From Artemisia argyi (lineage: Eukaryota; Streptophyta; Magnoliopsida; Asterales; Asteraceae), in contig CM060709.1 in assembly GCA_030686995.1 (NCBI GenBank), positions 16,521,360 to 16,585,359 on the forward strand: DNA of 64,000 bases, written 5' to 3'. A program made the position numbers and the translations under genes. Shown here one piece after another: positions 34,119-45,755 of this stretch (its first letter is position 1; every line of letters begins with the position of its first letter). The notes under the pieces were generated by a model. That model saw only the letters and a program-made list of their open reading frames with translations, was not told where the DNA came from and did no database searches.

Positions 34119-35015
34119 ATGGATCACAATAACATTGACCGGCTGATTCCTGTTATTCGTGTTTTTCGTCGTAGGATGTTCCAATTGCCCGCCCCACTTC
34201 CTTTAGCAGAAAATGAGAACCCACCTAACCTCTCACCCAACCACCACTTTGACAATAATTCTGAGCTAGAAGAGTCTAATCATGATGATGACCGTAGGGC
34301 TAGTCCTTTTTACTATTCAGACTCCGATGAGGATCTTGATGATGGTGACGTAGTTAATGAGGATAGAATGGAAGAGGAAATAAACCCTGTTAGGTATGTG
34401 GACCCTAGAACTAGGATTGAGTGCGATAGTTCATTTAACATGCAATTCCCTTGTAAGATTGGATTTAAGAGCTTTAATGCCTATCTCAACTCATCTCTTC
34501 CAATGAACATAATCTCACGTAATGAATACAATAAAATCATGGTAGAGGAGTTAGAATACAAGGGGGAAAACGTCATTGCTAAGGCACTACCATTGCACGT
34601 GTTTGTAGGAAAGTTGGTTTATCTTGTTGAGTTCATGGTTATGGAGAATCTAGGAGAGTTTATTGATAATAAATTGACCCAAGTTGTGTGTGGAAAACCC
34701 TTCAAACGATTGACAAACCTTGATGAAAAACTCATAGAAGGGCTAATTACATTCTCGGATGGGGATGAAGATTTTGTTTATCAAATTCCCCGCGCACACC
34801 CTAGGTTCAATGGTTTTTCCATGGAAAAGTGTGGTAGGTATCCGCCCATGGAAATGCTAAGTGAGAATGATGAGAGAAAAGGATTTAAGTACACACATGA
34901 AAAGAGTAAAAAGTACTATCGCCGGTGCCTAGAGTTAGGAGAAGAATATAAGAAAGATGAGGCGACAATTAGGTGGCTCACACTTGGTTATGTGAGCATA
35001 AGCGATACACGATAG
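34119..35015 (+). CDS. Element F protein with degenerate aspartic-protease-like domain
   Basis: An intact 298-residue frame starts at the ATG at 34119. Residues 1-90 are Asn/Pro/Asp-rich and acidic. A folded region from about residue 105 (FPCKIGFKSFNAYLNSSLPM) follows the layout of a gypsy protease, FPxKIG...LDTG.PMN, but the catalytic D-T-G is replaced by N-S-S. Further matches to that family are HVFVG, VVCGKPF and ITFSDGDED. The C-terminal third is charged and helical. Proteolysis is therefore unlikely, yet the frame is open, so it may have another role or be young. Related Athila-like frames are common in Asteraceae, from memory. Confidence 0.7.
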   Translation: MDHNNIDRLIPVIRVFRRRMFQLPAPLPLAENENPPNLSPNHHFDNNSELEESNHDDDRRASPFYYSDSDEDLDDGDVVNEDRMEEEINPVRYVDPRTRIECDSSFNMQFPCKIGFKSFNAYLNSSLPMNIISRNEYNKIMVEELEYKGENVIAKALPLHVFVGKLVYLVEFMVMENLGEFIDNKLTQVVCGKPFKRLTNLDEKLIEGLITFSDGDEDFVYQIPRAHPRFNGFSMEKCGRYPPMEMLSENDERKGFKYTHEKSKKYYRRCLELGEEYKKDEATIRWLTLGYVSISDTR

Positions 35016-37483
35016 CCCACGACTTTGAGTCTAGCTACAAGACTGATAAATAAAGAAAAGCGCTTCTTGGGAGGCAACCCATGTTTTGTGTGATTTTATT
35101 TGTTTGATTGTTATTTGCTTCCGTATGCATGTTTTATTTTTATTGTTGGTTGATCAAGCTTCTCAATTAAAATGTGGAAATACTTTATTATGTTGTTTGG
35201 CCTAGTCTTAACTTCAACCTAAAGGTATTTTTGCAAAAGATAAGTGTAAGGGGAAACCCCAAATATGTTTTTAAGAAACAAACCGATCATGATTCTCCAC
35301 AATATTTAATGAACATGTGTATTCGTATTTGTTAGAGTCAAATGCTTGTATTGAGTCATAATGAAGTTTTGCAGGATTTTCCAGGAAGTAGGACAAAGTT
35401 TTTCCAGAAATTTTCCGGAAACTTAACATAAAGATTTCTGCAGGTCCATTCTGACGGCGTCAGGCTATTGCTCTTGACGGCGTCAGGAGTCAAAAATCTG
35501 GAAATTTTACCGGTTTTGTTTTTCTAACGGAGTCTTATGATTTTTGTGAATTATTAAGTTTTATAATCTCCAGGAAATCTGCAAACTTCATTCCACAAGC
35601 ATTATATCTTACTTTGTTTTCTAGGATTTAGTAACTTATATAGGATGCCGCCGATTTTACGCGAGGTTGCCTTGTCTATTGTTGTCAGGATCTACAGGTT
35701 ATTTATGACAAGAAGATGATTTATATTCTGGAAGGGAAGCTTTGATTGTTCATTTTCTTGGAGGAAGATTTAACCTGGCCAACCTAAAATCCATACCGAG
35801 CGAATCAGGGGAGTATTTGATTTCATTCTCTTTACTTTTTCACTTTTACATTCTTTACTTGAACATTGGGGACAATGTTCATCCTAAGTGTAAGGGGAGG
35901 GTAAAAAGATGATACCTTACATATGCACTTTCGCTTGAGTTTGTTTTGTTTGATAGTAGATGAGTAATAAAACTATGAGAAATACTTTTTAGTGCAATTT
36001 TAGCGCCAAATTTAATTTTTTTTACAACATTTAGGAGTGAAACTTTAGCCATAGCAAGCGTCTCATGGATAGGAGGTTGTATGACTAGCACATAACCGTA
36101 TAATCAGAAAAATTTTCCACCCAAAAATGTGAGGTTCGCCTTTAGTTTTGATAGGAAAAGCATTTATTATTGGTGCTTATGAGTGTACCAGTAGCATTTA
36201 GATTCTAGAACTTGCGTTAGTGATGCATCCCGAGACCGCTAGTGAGACTACATTCGTGTGGTAGGATTTACTACATGATAAGAGGCATTAGGATCACCCT
36301 TGTGTTAAACCCGTATTATAATTACTTGACCATTTAAGTCATATTACTTGGCTAGTTAAGTCAACTAATTTTTCCCACACCCTTTGCGTTGTACTCATTT
36401 TTAGTACACGATACCCCTAGTACACCCCTCCGAGCCTATCTTTTCGTATCTAACTTTAAGCATCTTACTTAAAGGAAGAATTTGTTACACCCCACTTAAA
36501 TGTACACCCAAATCGCCTTAGCCTTCCGTGTATGCGCTCATTTTTAGTGCATTATTGTTATTTGTTAAACCCTAAGTTAACTTTCTAATTGATTACATGG
36601 TTGCTAAGTCGAGTCATATCCTTGTACATATTGTTTTGGGACGATTGGGACTCATGGGTAAGTACTTATTTTATGGAGTAATGGGGAAGAACATAATATT
36701 ATTACCCCCATATGTACGTTAATCTTAAAAGTGCTCCAAGTGTTTTGATTTTCTTAATTCGAGTCATTAGATTAGTTTAATGTAAAGTATGTAAAGATTC
36801 AAGTGTAAGGGGAATGCTCAAACCCCTATGATGTATTATTTTGGATGATAGGGTAAGAGTGTATCGGAAAAAAAAAAAAATCGAAAAAATCAAGAAAAAG
36901 AAAAAAAAAATAGAAAAGAAAAAGAGAAAAAACATACGGACTACCATCCCATTTTCATTCTATGTTCATTTTATGTTTTTGTTATTTTTCATTTATTAGC
37001 TTAAGTCGAGTCTAGTCTTGGCTTACCAACGCCATCTTGTACATGTAATTAATCAAGATTGTTAACTCGCCACCAGTAAAACTTCCTTTATCCAACAAAA
37101 CCGTGTAATTCATATCCCTACACCTAATGTTATAACCCTTTAAAAGACCTCTTTGATAGTTTATCCTAGGTGCTTACGCCATGTGGTGGAGGTTTGATCC
37201 TTTCCCAAGCCTATGGTAATCTATTTTGCTATGACAGGTAGTGAGAGATATCTTCCATTTCCATAATGTTATATTACTTTATTACACCCGAGAGATGTGA
37301 GTATCTAAACACTATTTGTGAGGTGCTTGTGTATGACCTCCGTGCTTGTCTATTAGTCTTTAGTGGAACGATTATTTGTTGTAATTACTTTTATATTAGT
37401 GTTAAATGACCCCTAACTTATCTTTTGAGTAGAATAAAAGATCATTCGCTTGAGGACAAGCAAATCTCAAGTGTAAGGGTATA
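35016..37483 (+). other. Non-coding interior of element F
   Basis: No gene in 2.4 kb. It holds two TGACGGCGTCA palindromes (35452 and 35475), four polypurine-like AAGTGTAAGGG motifs (35242, 35886, 36801 and 37469, the last next to the LTR), the ACATTGGGGACAATGT palindrome near 35863, and an A-rich tract with GAAAAAG at 36866-36930. Most of it looks like decayed pol-env space of an Athila element. Confidence 0.6.
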
Positions 37484-38892
37484 TGATGAGGCGAAAAATG
37501 ATCCGTTTTTAGGGGGTCATTTAAGCCCAAATCCGACTTTATTTTATCAAATATTGCCCTAAATCATTCCTTTTGTGATTTTAGGTGTTTGGAGAGTGAA
37601 TTCTGGAAAAGAAGCTATTTTGGACGTTTTTGGAGCATAAAAGTGAAGAAAACGGCAAAGTACCAAAAATCCGTGCTGAAGATACAAGGTGACGGCGTCA
37701 AGACTCCCTTCTTGACGGCGTCAGACATGGAGAATTAAACACCGTAGCTGGTGACGGCGTCAGATGGATAGGTGACGGCGTCAAAGTGGCAAAGAATAAA
37801 ATACCGTAGGTGGTGACGGCGTCACATAGGCCGTCACAAGTGGATCAAGGGCGTCCGAGGAAGTGTATGGCGGCGAAGTGACGGCGTCAGAATTAACTCT
37901 TGACGCCGTCAGAGTGTTTTTCCTATATATAGTTTTCTAGTTTTTTCATTAAAGAAAGAGAAGTTTTGGTGAAACCCTAAAGACGATTTTGGTGCCTCTT
38001 TTACAGGTTTTTCAAGGGTTCCAAACCCTTGAGACCTTGCATTGTAATTGAGATAAGTATACTCCTAATTCAATCAATATGTCTATGTGTTGGTTGTTTA
38101 TCTTTTGTTCTTATCTTAATTCTACTATGCTAGGCTAGATTTCCTTTGTGTTTGCTTAGATCTAATGAAACCTAGATGTTGATTATGTGTTGATTACTTG
38201 TCTATTCTTGTTTTGGATGAATGATATTATATGTTAGGCTTAAGAAAACTGGCAGATCTCCAAATGGTAACATGCTTGAACGTCTTAAGAAACATGAACC
38301 GAGGCGTACTAGGTCTTTATTGGTTGTATTTAATGCATGAGCCACTGTTTACAATCCCTATAGTTGTGCTGGGTCATGGTGTAGGAGGAGATAAGAGCTC
38401 ATAGAGTTGGGGAGTTATGTATGCCACCCCACGAATGGTATTAAGGAATACAATCCGTCATCCATACAAGTGTAACAAGTAATTGACATGTAAAAGATAT
38501 CTAGGGAGTAATGAAGTCTAAGTAAACACAATTTCTCCAACTACTGCTCACAACCTTAGTTTAATATTAGTTTAATTTCATTTTCATTAGTTTAAATTAA
38601 TTATATAATAGTTTTGGGTTAGTTGAATAGCAACTAATTCCGCCCACTCTTCCAAAACCCGAGATTTTACTTGCTTTCATAAAATATAAAAACACAAAAA
38701 TAATCATCTTTCATCTCTAGAACTATTAATTAGGTTTTCTAATCCTAGCAACACTATTCTTAAACTGAACAATCAATCCCCCGGTACTTGTCACTATACT
38801 ATACTACAACGATCAGGTACACTGCCTGGTGGGGGTTGTGAGCCTCGCGAGATCCCTCGAGAGGTAAAGCAAGGTGCGATTCCCACGCATCA
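37484..38892 (+). repeat. 3' LTR of element F
   Basis: Same length as the 5' LTR. All seven palindromes (37690, 37713, 37752, 37773, 37814, 37879, 37901) are present and the second is intact here. TATA box at 37923-37931. Confidence 0.9.
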
Positions 38893-38897
38893 GTCAC

Positions 38898-41800
38898 GGC
38901 TATTGAAGAATCAAAGAATTTGATGACATTGTCACTAGATGAGCTTATTGGCAACTTGAAGTTCCATGAAGAAATTATAAGAAAAGATTTGGAAACGGTT
39001 AAAGTCAAGAAAGAACAAGTCAAATCCGTTGCTCTAAAAGCCAAAAAGGAACTTTGTGATGATAGTGACTCAAGTGACGAGAGTGAAGATGAAGAATATG
39101 CAATGGCCGTAAGAGAATTCAAGAAATTCTTCAAGAGACGATGAAGATTCACTAGATCATCACATGACGATAGAAAATCGTTCCAAAGAAATAGAAGTGA
39201 CAATTACGTGAAAAGAAAATGCTTTAGATGTGGAAGTCCAAATCATCTCGTTGGTGAATGTCTAAAGCCGCCGAGTTATGATAATCAAGGTGCATTTGTT
39301 AGTAGAACATGGAGTGATAGTGACAAAGAAGAAGTGGAAAAACCAAGAGAAGAAAAGTGTTTCATGGCAAAAGTAACCGACGAAATATGCCTTGGAATTG
39401 ACTTGGAGCCTGACGAATGGATCAAGGATAGTGGATGCTCGAGGCACATGACAGGGAACCGAAAGCTATTCTCTACATATAAGGCATACAACGGAGGTAA
39501 CGTTATTTTTGGTAGTGACTTGCATGGAAAAATTATTGGCAAATGTACGATTTCTCAAGACTCACTTACTATTGAAAATGTTGAACATGTAAATAATTTA
39601 ACATATAAATTACTTAGTGTAGGCCAAATATGCGATAATAAATGTAGAGTTATCTTTTCCGAAGAAGATAGAGAAATAGTTAAGAATGGAAAAATTATAG
39701 GTAGAGGTATTAAGAAAGGAGGTGTATATGTTATGAAACTAGGAAACAAACCTGAAGATAGGATATGCCTAACGACCCTAGACGAAAACTCCACATTGTG
39801 GCATAGGAGATTAGGACATGCTAACATGCAACAAATACAATCTTTGGCCTCTAAGGAATTAGTTAGAAACTTTCCTAATCTAAAATATGACAAACATTTT
39901 TGTGATGCATGTAAAATTGGAAAACAAGCTCATGCTAGTCACAAAGCTAAGAATATAGTATCCACTACTAGGTGCCTAGAATTATTACATATGGATCTTT
40001 TTGGTCCATCCACTGTGCGGAGCTATGGAGGAAACAAATATACCTTAGTAATAGTAGATGACTACTCACGATACATGTGGACTAGGTTTTTAAGTGACAA
40101 AACCCAAGCCTTTGAAAAATTCGAAATATTTATTAAAATGATTCAAAATAAATTAGGATGCTCAATAGTTGCCATTAGGACGTACCATGGTAGGGAATTT
40201 GATAACGAAGTACAATTCGGAAAATATTATGAGTTAAATGGAATATCTCACAATTTCTCCGCTCCTCGTACTCCTCAATCAAATGGGGTAGTAGAAAGAA
40301 AAAATAGGTCACTACAATAAATGAGTAGAACTATGTTAAATGAACAATCCATTCCACAAAAATTTTGGTGTCACGCCGTAGATACATCGACTTATATTTT
40401 AAATAGGGTATCAATTAGAAGAATTCTAGGAAAAACTCCTTATGAGTTATTAAGAAATAGAAAACCAAACTTCAGCTACTTTAGGGTATTTGGAAGTAAA
40501 TGCTATATCTTAAACACTAAGGACTACCTCACTAAGTTTGATCCAAAATCATATGAAGGAATATTTTTAGGATACTCACAAAATAGTAAAGCATATATAA
40601 TACTTAACAAACACTACATGAAAGTAGAGGAATCACTAAATGTAACATTTGATGAAACACCACCACCTCCTAAAACGCTACCTTTAGAAGATGATGATTT
40701 AGTCGAAGATGAAGCCATTGAGGTTAGTAAAACAAAACCCATAGGAAATGATAATGAAGACATTCACTTAGAAAATAACGAAACCGTTAATATTAAAGAA
40801 TCTAGATCACATCCTTTAGATAATATAATAGGACATCTTAACCAAAGAACCCTTAGGTCATAAGCCCAAGATAAAAACAACTTCTTTTGTTTCCTCTCAG
40901 CAATAGAACCTAAGAATATTAGCGAGGCTTTAAAGGATGAAAGTTGGATTATAGCTATGCAAGAAGAATTAAATCAATTTAAGGCAAATGATGTTTGGGA
41001 ACTAGTCCCAAATCCAAAGGATATGACTATCATAGGAACCAAATGGGTATATAGGAACAAGTTAGACGAGAATGGAATAGTTACTAGGAATAAAGCTAGG
41101 TTAGTTGCCCAAGGTTATAATCAACAAGAAGGAATTGATTATGATGAAACTTATGCCCCCGTAGCTAGACTAGAATCAATTAGGATATTACTTGCCTATG
41201 CTTGCGCCCTAGATTTTAAGTTATTCCAAATGGATGTGAAAAGTGCATTCCTTAACGGTTTTATCAATGAGGAGGTATATGTGGCACAACCTCCAGGATT
41301 CATTGACTTCGCAAAACCTGATTATGTTTATAAGTTAAAGAAAGCTGTGTATGGACTCAAACAAGCTCCCAAAGCTTGGTATGATCGATTAAAAGCTTTT
41401 CTTATTAAACATGATTATTCCATGGGAATGGTAGATAACACTCTTTTCACTAAAAGGAAAGACCCTAATCTCATCATTGTTCAAATATATGTTGATGACA
41501 ATATATTTGGATCGACTTGTCAAGACATGTGTGATGAATTTGCCAAAATCATGCATGATGAGTTTGAGATGAGTATGATGGGTGAACTTAACTTCTTCCT
41601 AGGATTACAAATAAAACAATTAGAAGATGGAATATTCTTTAACCAATCTAAGTACATTAAGGAAATGCTTAAGAAATTTGGCCTAGAAGACTCAAAACCC
41701 ATAAAAACACCCATGTCTACGGAGGTAAAGCTCACAAAGGACGATGAAGGTGAGTCCGTAAATAACACCAAGTATAGAGGAATGATAGGTAGTTTACTAT

Positions 41801-42435
41801 ACTTGACGGCAAGTAGACCCGATATCATCTTTAGTGTCTGCCTTTGTGCCCGTTTTCAAGAGGATCCCAAAACCTCTCACCTAGAAGCGGTTAAGCGTAT
41901 CTTCCGATACGTTAAAGGCACTATACACTTAGGATTACGGTATCCTAAGGAATACGGCATAGAAACCATTGTCTATGCGGATTCGGATCATGCGGGAGAC
42001 TACGTAGATAGAAAGAGCACTAGCGGTATTTGCACGTTTATGGGATGTTGTCTAACGTCTTGGTTTTCGAAGAAGCAAACCGCTCTTGCTATTTCTACAA
42101 CCGAAGCCGAATATGTAAGCGCCGGAAAGGCATGTCAACAAGCACTATGGATGAAACAAGCTCTCGTAGACTATGGCATTAGGTTAGAAAATGTCCCCAT
42201 TATGTGCGATAACAAAGGTGCAATAGATTTAAGTAAAAATCCGGTGCAACACTCTAGGACTAAACACATAGAAATACGTCACCATTTTCTTAGGGATAAT
42301 GTACAAAAAGGAAATATATCTATAGAAAAGGTTGCATCGGAAGACAACATTGCGGATATATTCACAAAACCCCTTAAGCGTGAATTATTCAACCACTTAC
42401 GTTTAGGATTAGGAATGATGGAACAAGTTGACTAA
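38898..42435 (+). pseudogene. Element B gag C terminus and pol (protease, integrase, RT, RNase H)
   Basis: One unshifted frame with stops at 39142, 40318 and 40861. In order: zinc knuckle CFRCGSPNHLVGEC; protease core DSGCSRHMTG; integrase zinc finger (HRRLGH...CDACK) and catalytic core; reverse transcriptase with YVDD; RNase H with DSDHAGD and a C-terminal ADIFTK. The second integrase aspartate is Tyr (TYHGREF at about 40180), while the final Glu (VVERKN) is kept. All the visible lesions in this segment are point changes, so inactivation may be recent. It lacks the coiled-coil gag tail of element A. Confidence 0.9.
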
Positions 42436-43158
42436 ATTATATTGAATTAATTCAAATTTATACTTGCATGAAATTTATTTTTTTCATTTCACCTTTTCTG
42501 TGTCTAGGAATCTATTTCGCACAAAATTAAAGATTGAGAAGATTCATTTTCTTTGCATAAACCTTTTTGTAAAACTCAATCAATTCTTTCTAAAAATAAT
42601 ACTCACAATCTAGGAATCACATGAAGATCATTTTCCTTGCATTGTTGACAAAGTGTAAAAAATATTGTCTTTCAAAATCATGCATAAACTCACACATAAA
42701 TTGTCAAGGTATATAATCTAATATATGTCTTTGACATTCATGATCAAGCAAAAATTGAATCAAGGAGATCATTTGGATTGTTTCTTAGGATCGTTATTTC
42801 GTTGTGCATCTAGGAGTCGAAACAATCACAACTCCACATTTGTTGCATATAGACACTCACTACGACAAATTCCTTAATAGTGATGTCATCTTGATCCATC
42901 ACTACCTTTTCACTCACTAATTGCCTTTGCCTTTTATCTAAGATAGGTGCCTTAGGAAACTTAAGTGTGCTTGCCTTTACTTACCTCCTATTGCTTATTA
43001 TGTGTTGATTATGTGTTCTCTTGCATGCATGCCATATCTTAATTAGATTAGATTCTATATTGCCTAAGAGAATTGAACTTGCTTGAACTCTAATCCAAAC
43101 GCATAACCTTTCTGAAAATTTTCTGCCAAAAACCCAATTTTGGCAACCTGGAAATCAC
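42436..43158 (+). other. Spacer between pol and the accessory promoter of element B
   Basis: Non-coding, AT-rich, with no clear motif. Confidence 0.4.
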
Positions 43159-43242
43159 CAGATGGGCTGCCCCCTTAATTATGTAAGGCGGCCCCTTAAT
43201 TATTAAGGGGACCGCCCTCTAATTAAGGGGACCGGCCATCTG
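43159..43242 (+). repeat. GC-rich fold-back module upstream of the element B accessory gene
   Basis: Four blocks as in the LTR, enclosed by CAGATGG and CCATCTG exactly as in the module upstream of accessory gene 2 of element A. Confidence 0.85.
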
Positions 43243-43372
43243 ATGGTCGGGTTTACAGAATCTTTTCTGCTTTTTAGCCCATTTCAACCTACATTTCCCA
43301 ATTTTAACCAACACACTTTGTCCCAATCCTCCAAACAAACCTTATCCATCCTTAAACACACAAATCTTACAC

Positions 43373-43380
43373 TATAAATA
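43373..43380 (+). promoter_or_regulatory. TATA box of the element B accessory gene
   Basis: TATAAATA 35 bp before the ATG at 43415 and about 130 bp after the fold-back module. Confidence 0.6.
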
Positions 43381-43414
43381 TCCCCAATCCTCAAAACTAT
43401 CCATTCATCCCATC

Positions 43415-44047
43415 ATGAACTCTCCAAACAAACCAAAATCAAAAGCCTCAAGGCTAGCAAGGATGACGGAAAAACCCGTTTGGCGAAGAAAAAGCCCTCG
43501 AAACAAATCCATCATAACCAATGAGTGTGGAAGTCATTCAACACCTCCAACTTCTTACTTCCCAAACTTTACCTCAAACCCACAAGGTCATTCATTTGAT
43601 CCTCTTTACAAACCATACAACATTGGCCAATCATCTTCCTACAATTCAAACTACACAAATCCAACACATCCATACCAAACCTATGATCCTCTTCACATTG
43701 CCACGGAAAAGCAAAAGTTCCGTGATGAAATAAACCAAATCCATGATCTTAGTGATCTCCTTGCTATGCATCTTGCACAACACAACAAAGGGCAACCTCC
43801 ATCATCACCCTATGCAAATTGCCTTCCCCACTCTCTCAATTTGGATCAAGTTACCAACCACACTCACTTTTGCCCTTGTTGCATATTCCTTCAAAAACAA
43901 ATCCTCTACTTGAGTGAAGATATTTCCTGGATTGAATATCTTCTCACTCGTAATCATCCAATACCACCCTTAACACGATACAACATCGTGAGATCCACCT
44001 CTTCCGCTCCATACTCCACCCCATATCCCTCTCAATCAAACATCTAA
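43415..44047 (+). CDS. Element B accessory protein (C-x-C-C motif)
   Basis: An intact 210-residue frame. The N terminus is basic (KPKSKASRLARMTEKPVWRR). The middle is Ser/Asn/Tyr/Pro-rich and probably disordered. A core near residues 145-185 carries NHTHFCPCCIF and a hydrophobic helix. It matches accessory protein 2 of element A in position, size and the H-x-x-C-x-C-C-I core. It stays open although gag-pol of the same element has five stops. Function unknown; an envelope-like role, as proposed for some SIRE elements, is not supported because no membrane segment is visible. Confidence 0.65.
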   Translation: MNSPNKPKSKASRLARMTEKPVWRRKSPRNKSIITNECGSHSTPPTSYFPNFTSNPQGHSFDPLYKPYNIGQSSSYNSNYTNPTHPYQTYDPLHIATEKQKFRDEINQIHDLSDLLAMHLAQHNKGQPPSSPYANCLPHSLNLDQVTNHTHFCPCCIFLQKQILYLSEDISWIEYLLTRNHPIPPLTRYNIVRSTSSAPYSTPYPSQSNI

Positions 44048-44320
44048 GCTTTATGCTTATGTTTCCATTCAAGCAAATAACACAATCAACTATGGGTTGC
44101 AAGCAAGTACAAGTGCTTCTTTAGGCTATATAGGACTATGTTCTTCCTTTTGTTTTATTATGATTAATATGCCTTAAGCATATTAAATATTGTAATGTTT
44201 TCTATGATGCTTGAATGAATCTATTTTTATAACTATTGCTTTGCATATATATGTGCCTTGTTCTTTTCTAATATTTTGTGTAGCCAAGACTTCCATAGCT
44301 CATTCCTTTGATGCTCTCAA

Positions 44321-44471
44321 ATGAGGGGGAGTTTACATCAAGGGGGAGCATTTACCTTTTTGATTTTACAAAAAGGGGGAGAAGAGAATGTTAAACTCTA
44401 AATTCTTGTCTAAAAATTATGTTTTAGACCTCATGAGTTTAAGGTTTTGTAATCATCAAAAAGGGGGAGAT
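44321..44471 (+). promoter_or_regulatory. Polypurine tract cluster of element B
   Basis: Four tracts, GAGGGGGAG (about 44323), AAGGGGGAGC (44340), AAAAAGGGGGAGAAG (44370) and AAAAAGGGGGAGATTG (44457), precede the 3' LTR. The last touches it and should be the functional primer. Confidence 0.75.
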
Positions 44472-45755
44472 TGTTGACATAAATAATGTCTTAAAACATT
44501 GTTAGCATATTAACAATGTCTCTATGTTTTGATGATTACAAAGCATAAACTCATTAATCTAAAACTTATGACATAAACAAGTTTTTGGTGCTTAATACTT
44601 GTCTTTGCTTCCATATCACTTAAGGTATGAATAAACAAAGAGTTTATTACATTTCATGATCAAAGGAAATTTTATATTAATACATAACATTATATAAAAT
44701 GATTTTAACATTTTATGTATATTTGTAAATCATTTTTGGTATAGCTTTATTAAACCACAAAAATATGATTTCAAATTTCCAACCAAAAAGGGTAAATTTT
44801 ATCCAGAAAAACTTTTGAAACGTTCAGGAGGGCGGCCCCCTTAATTTTACTAGGCGGCCCCCTTAATCATTAAGGGGACCGGCACGCTCCAGAACAATAT
44901 TTTCCCCCCCTTTAAATATTGATTCACCCCTCAGATTTTTCTCACCTTTTGCACTACTAAACTTTCTGATCTAGATCTATTTCTCAATTCTCTAATCTTT
45001 TGATCATAAGTGTATATATTCTTTGTTTCAAAGTGATCCAATTTCCATCCTCTCTAGTGCAAGAGAAGAATACTTCTATCTTCCTAGACAAGAAGTATTA
45101 CAACTTGTTGTGATCTCCACATCCAAGTTGTTGGTGTATCATCAAGATTATTTACATATTCTTTGTGAAGATTGTTGTGAATATTTGCTTGTAGATAGTT
45201 GTGCTAGATATAGATTGTGTGATTAGTTGATAGCTTGGTGTGAAGAAGAAAAGCTAGGAAATCTATTGGTGTGAAGAAGATAGAGTTGAAGTAGTTAGTT
45301 GTGAAGTAGATTGATTTGAAGAAGGTGTATAGAAGTTGTGACTTAGGTGTGAAGGTGTTGTGGTGTGATTATTGGTGTGTAAATTTGTGTGTAAATTGGT
45401 GTGTATATTGGTGTGTAAATTGGTGTGTAAGGTTTTCTCCGCCATAAGGGAGCTTGTTGATATAGTGAAGAAAACTCTCGAGTTAGGTGCTCGGGGAGTG
45501 GAGTAGGGCAAGGAAGGTGTCCTTGTAGCCGAACCACTATAAATCTCTTGTCTCACGGTTCGATCTTTCCATCTCTTACTTATTTCATTACTTATCATTG
45601 TTATATATTTCGTATTGATATTTGTTTGTATTGTGCAATACTTGAGATCACATATTATCGAATCTAAGTTTTAAAAATTAAGTAAACACTAAAACTCTTT
45701 TTACAACTAATTAAAAAGACGTAAAACTATTCAACCTCCCTTCTAGTTTTCCACA
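44472..45755 (+). repeat. 3' LTR of element B
   Basis: Same ends as the 5' LTR. It lacks one 20-bp block of the fold-back module, has 7 rather than 14 C before TTTAAAT, and has two more 12-mers in the GGTGTGTAAATT repeat. Confidence 0.9.
44829..44883 (+). repeat. GC-rich fold-back module in the 3' LTR of B (three blocks)
   Basis: The last ATTAAGGGGACCGGC block present in the 5' LTR is absent, leaving two left blocks and one right block. Confidence 0.8.

Larger units (their letters stand above)
32549..38892 (+). mobile_element. Element F: non-autonomous gypsy (Athila/Tat-like) retrotransposon
   Basis: Two 1409-bp LTRs (32549-33957 and 37484-38892, TGATGAGG...CGCATCA) are flanked by GTCAC (32544-32548 and 38893-38897). 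By eye they differ at about 20 positions, mostly transitions. The primer site TGGCGCCGCTGCCGGGG is typical of Athila/Tat elements. The interior holds one gene (34119-35015) and no gag, reverse transcriptase or integrase. It keeps hallmark non-coding motifs: AGCGCTTCTTGGGAGGCAACC at 35058-35078 and ACATTGGGGACAATGT near 35863. It must be moved by enzymes of a related element. Confidence 0.85.
30629..45755 (+). mobile_element. Element B: SIRE/Maximus-like copia retrotransposon with 3' accessory gene
   Basis: LTRs of 1286 and 1284 bp are flanked by a perfect 5-bp duplication, TAATT (30624-30628 and 45756-45760). The order is primer site, gag-pol as one frame (31983-42435, split by element F), accessory gene (43415-44047), polypurine cluster and 3' LTR. 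The long LTRs, RT sequence (MSMMGELNFFLGLQIKQ) and extra 3' gene fit the SIRE/Maximus lineage. The LTRs differ more than those of F or A, in keeping with greater age. Confidence 0.85.

Noticed and set aside
43415..44047. Envelope gene in element B
   Set aside because: No signal peptide, membrane segment or cleavage site is visible; position after pol alone is not enough.
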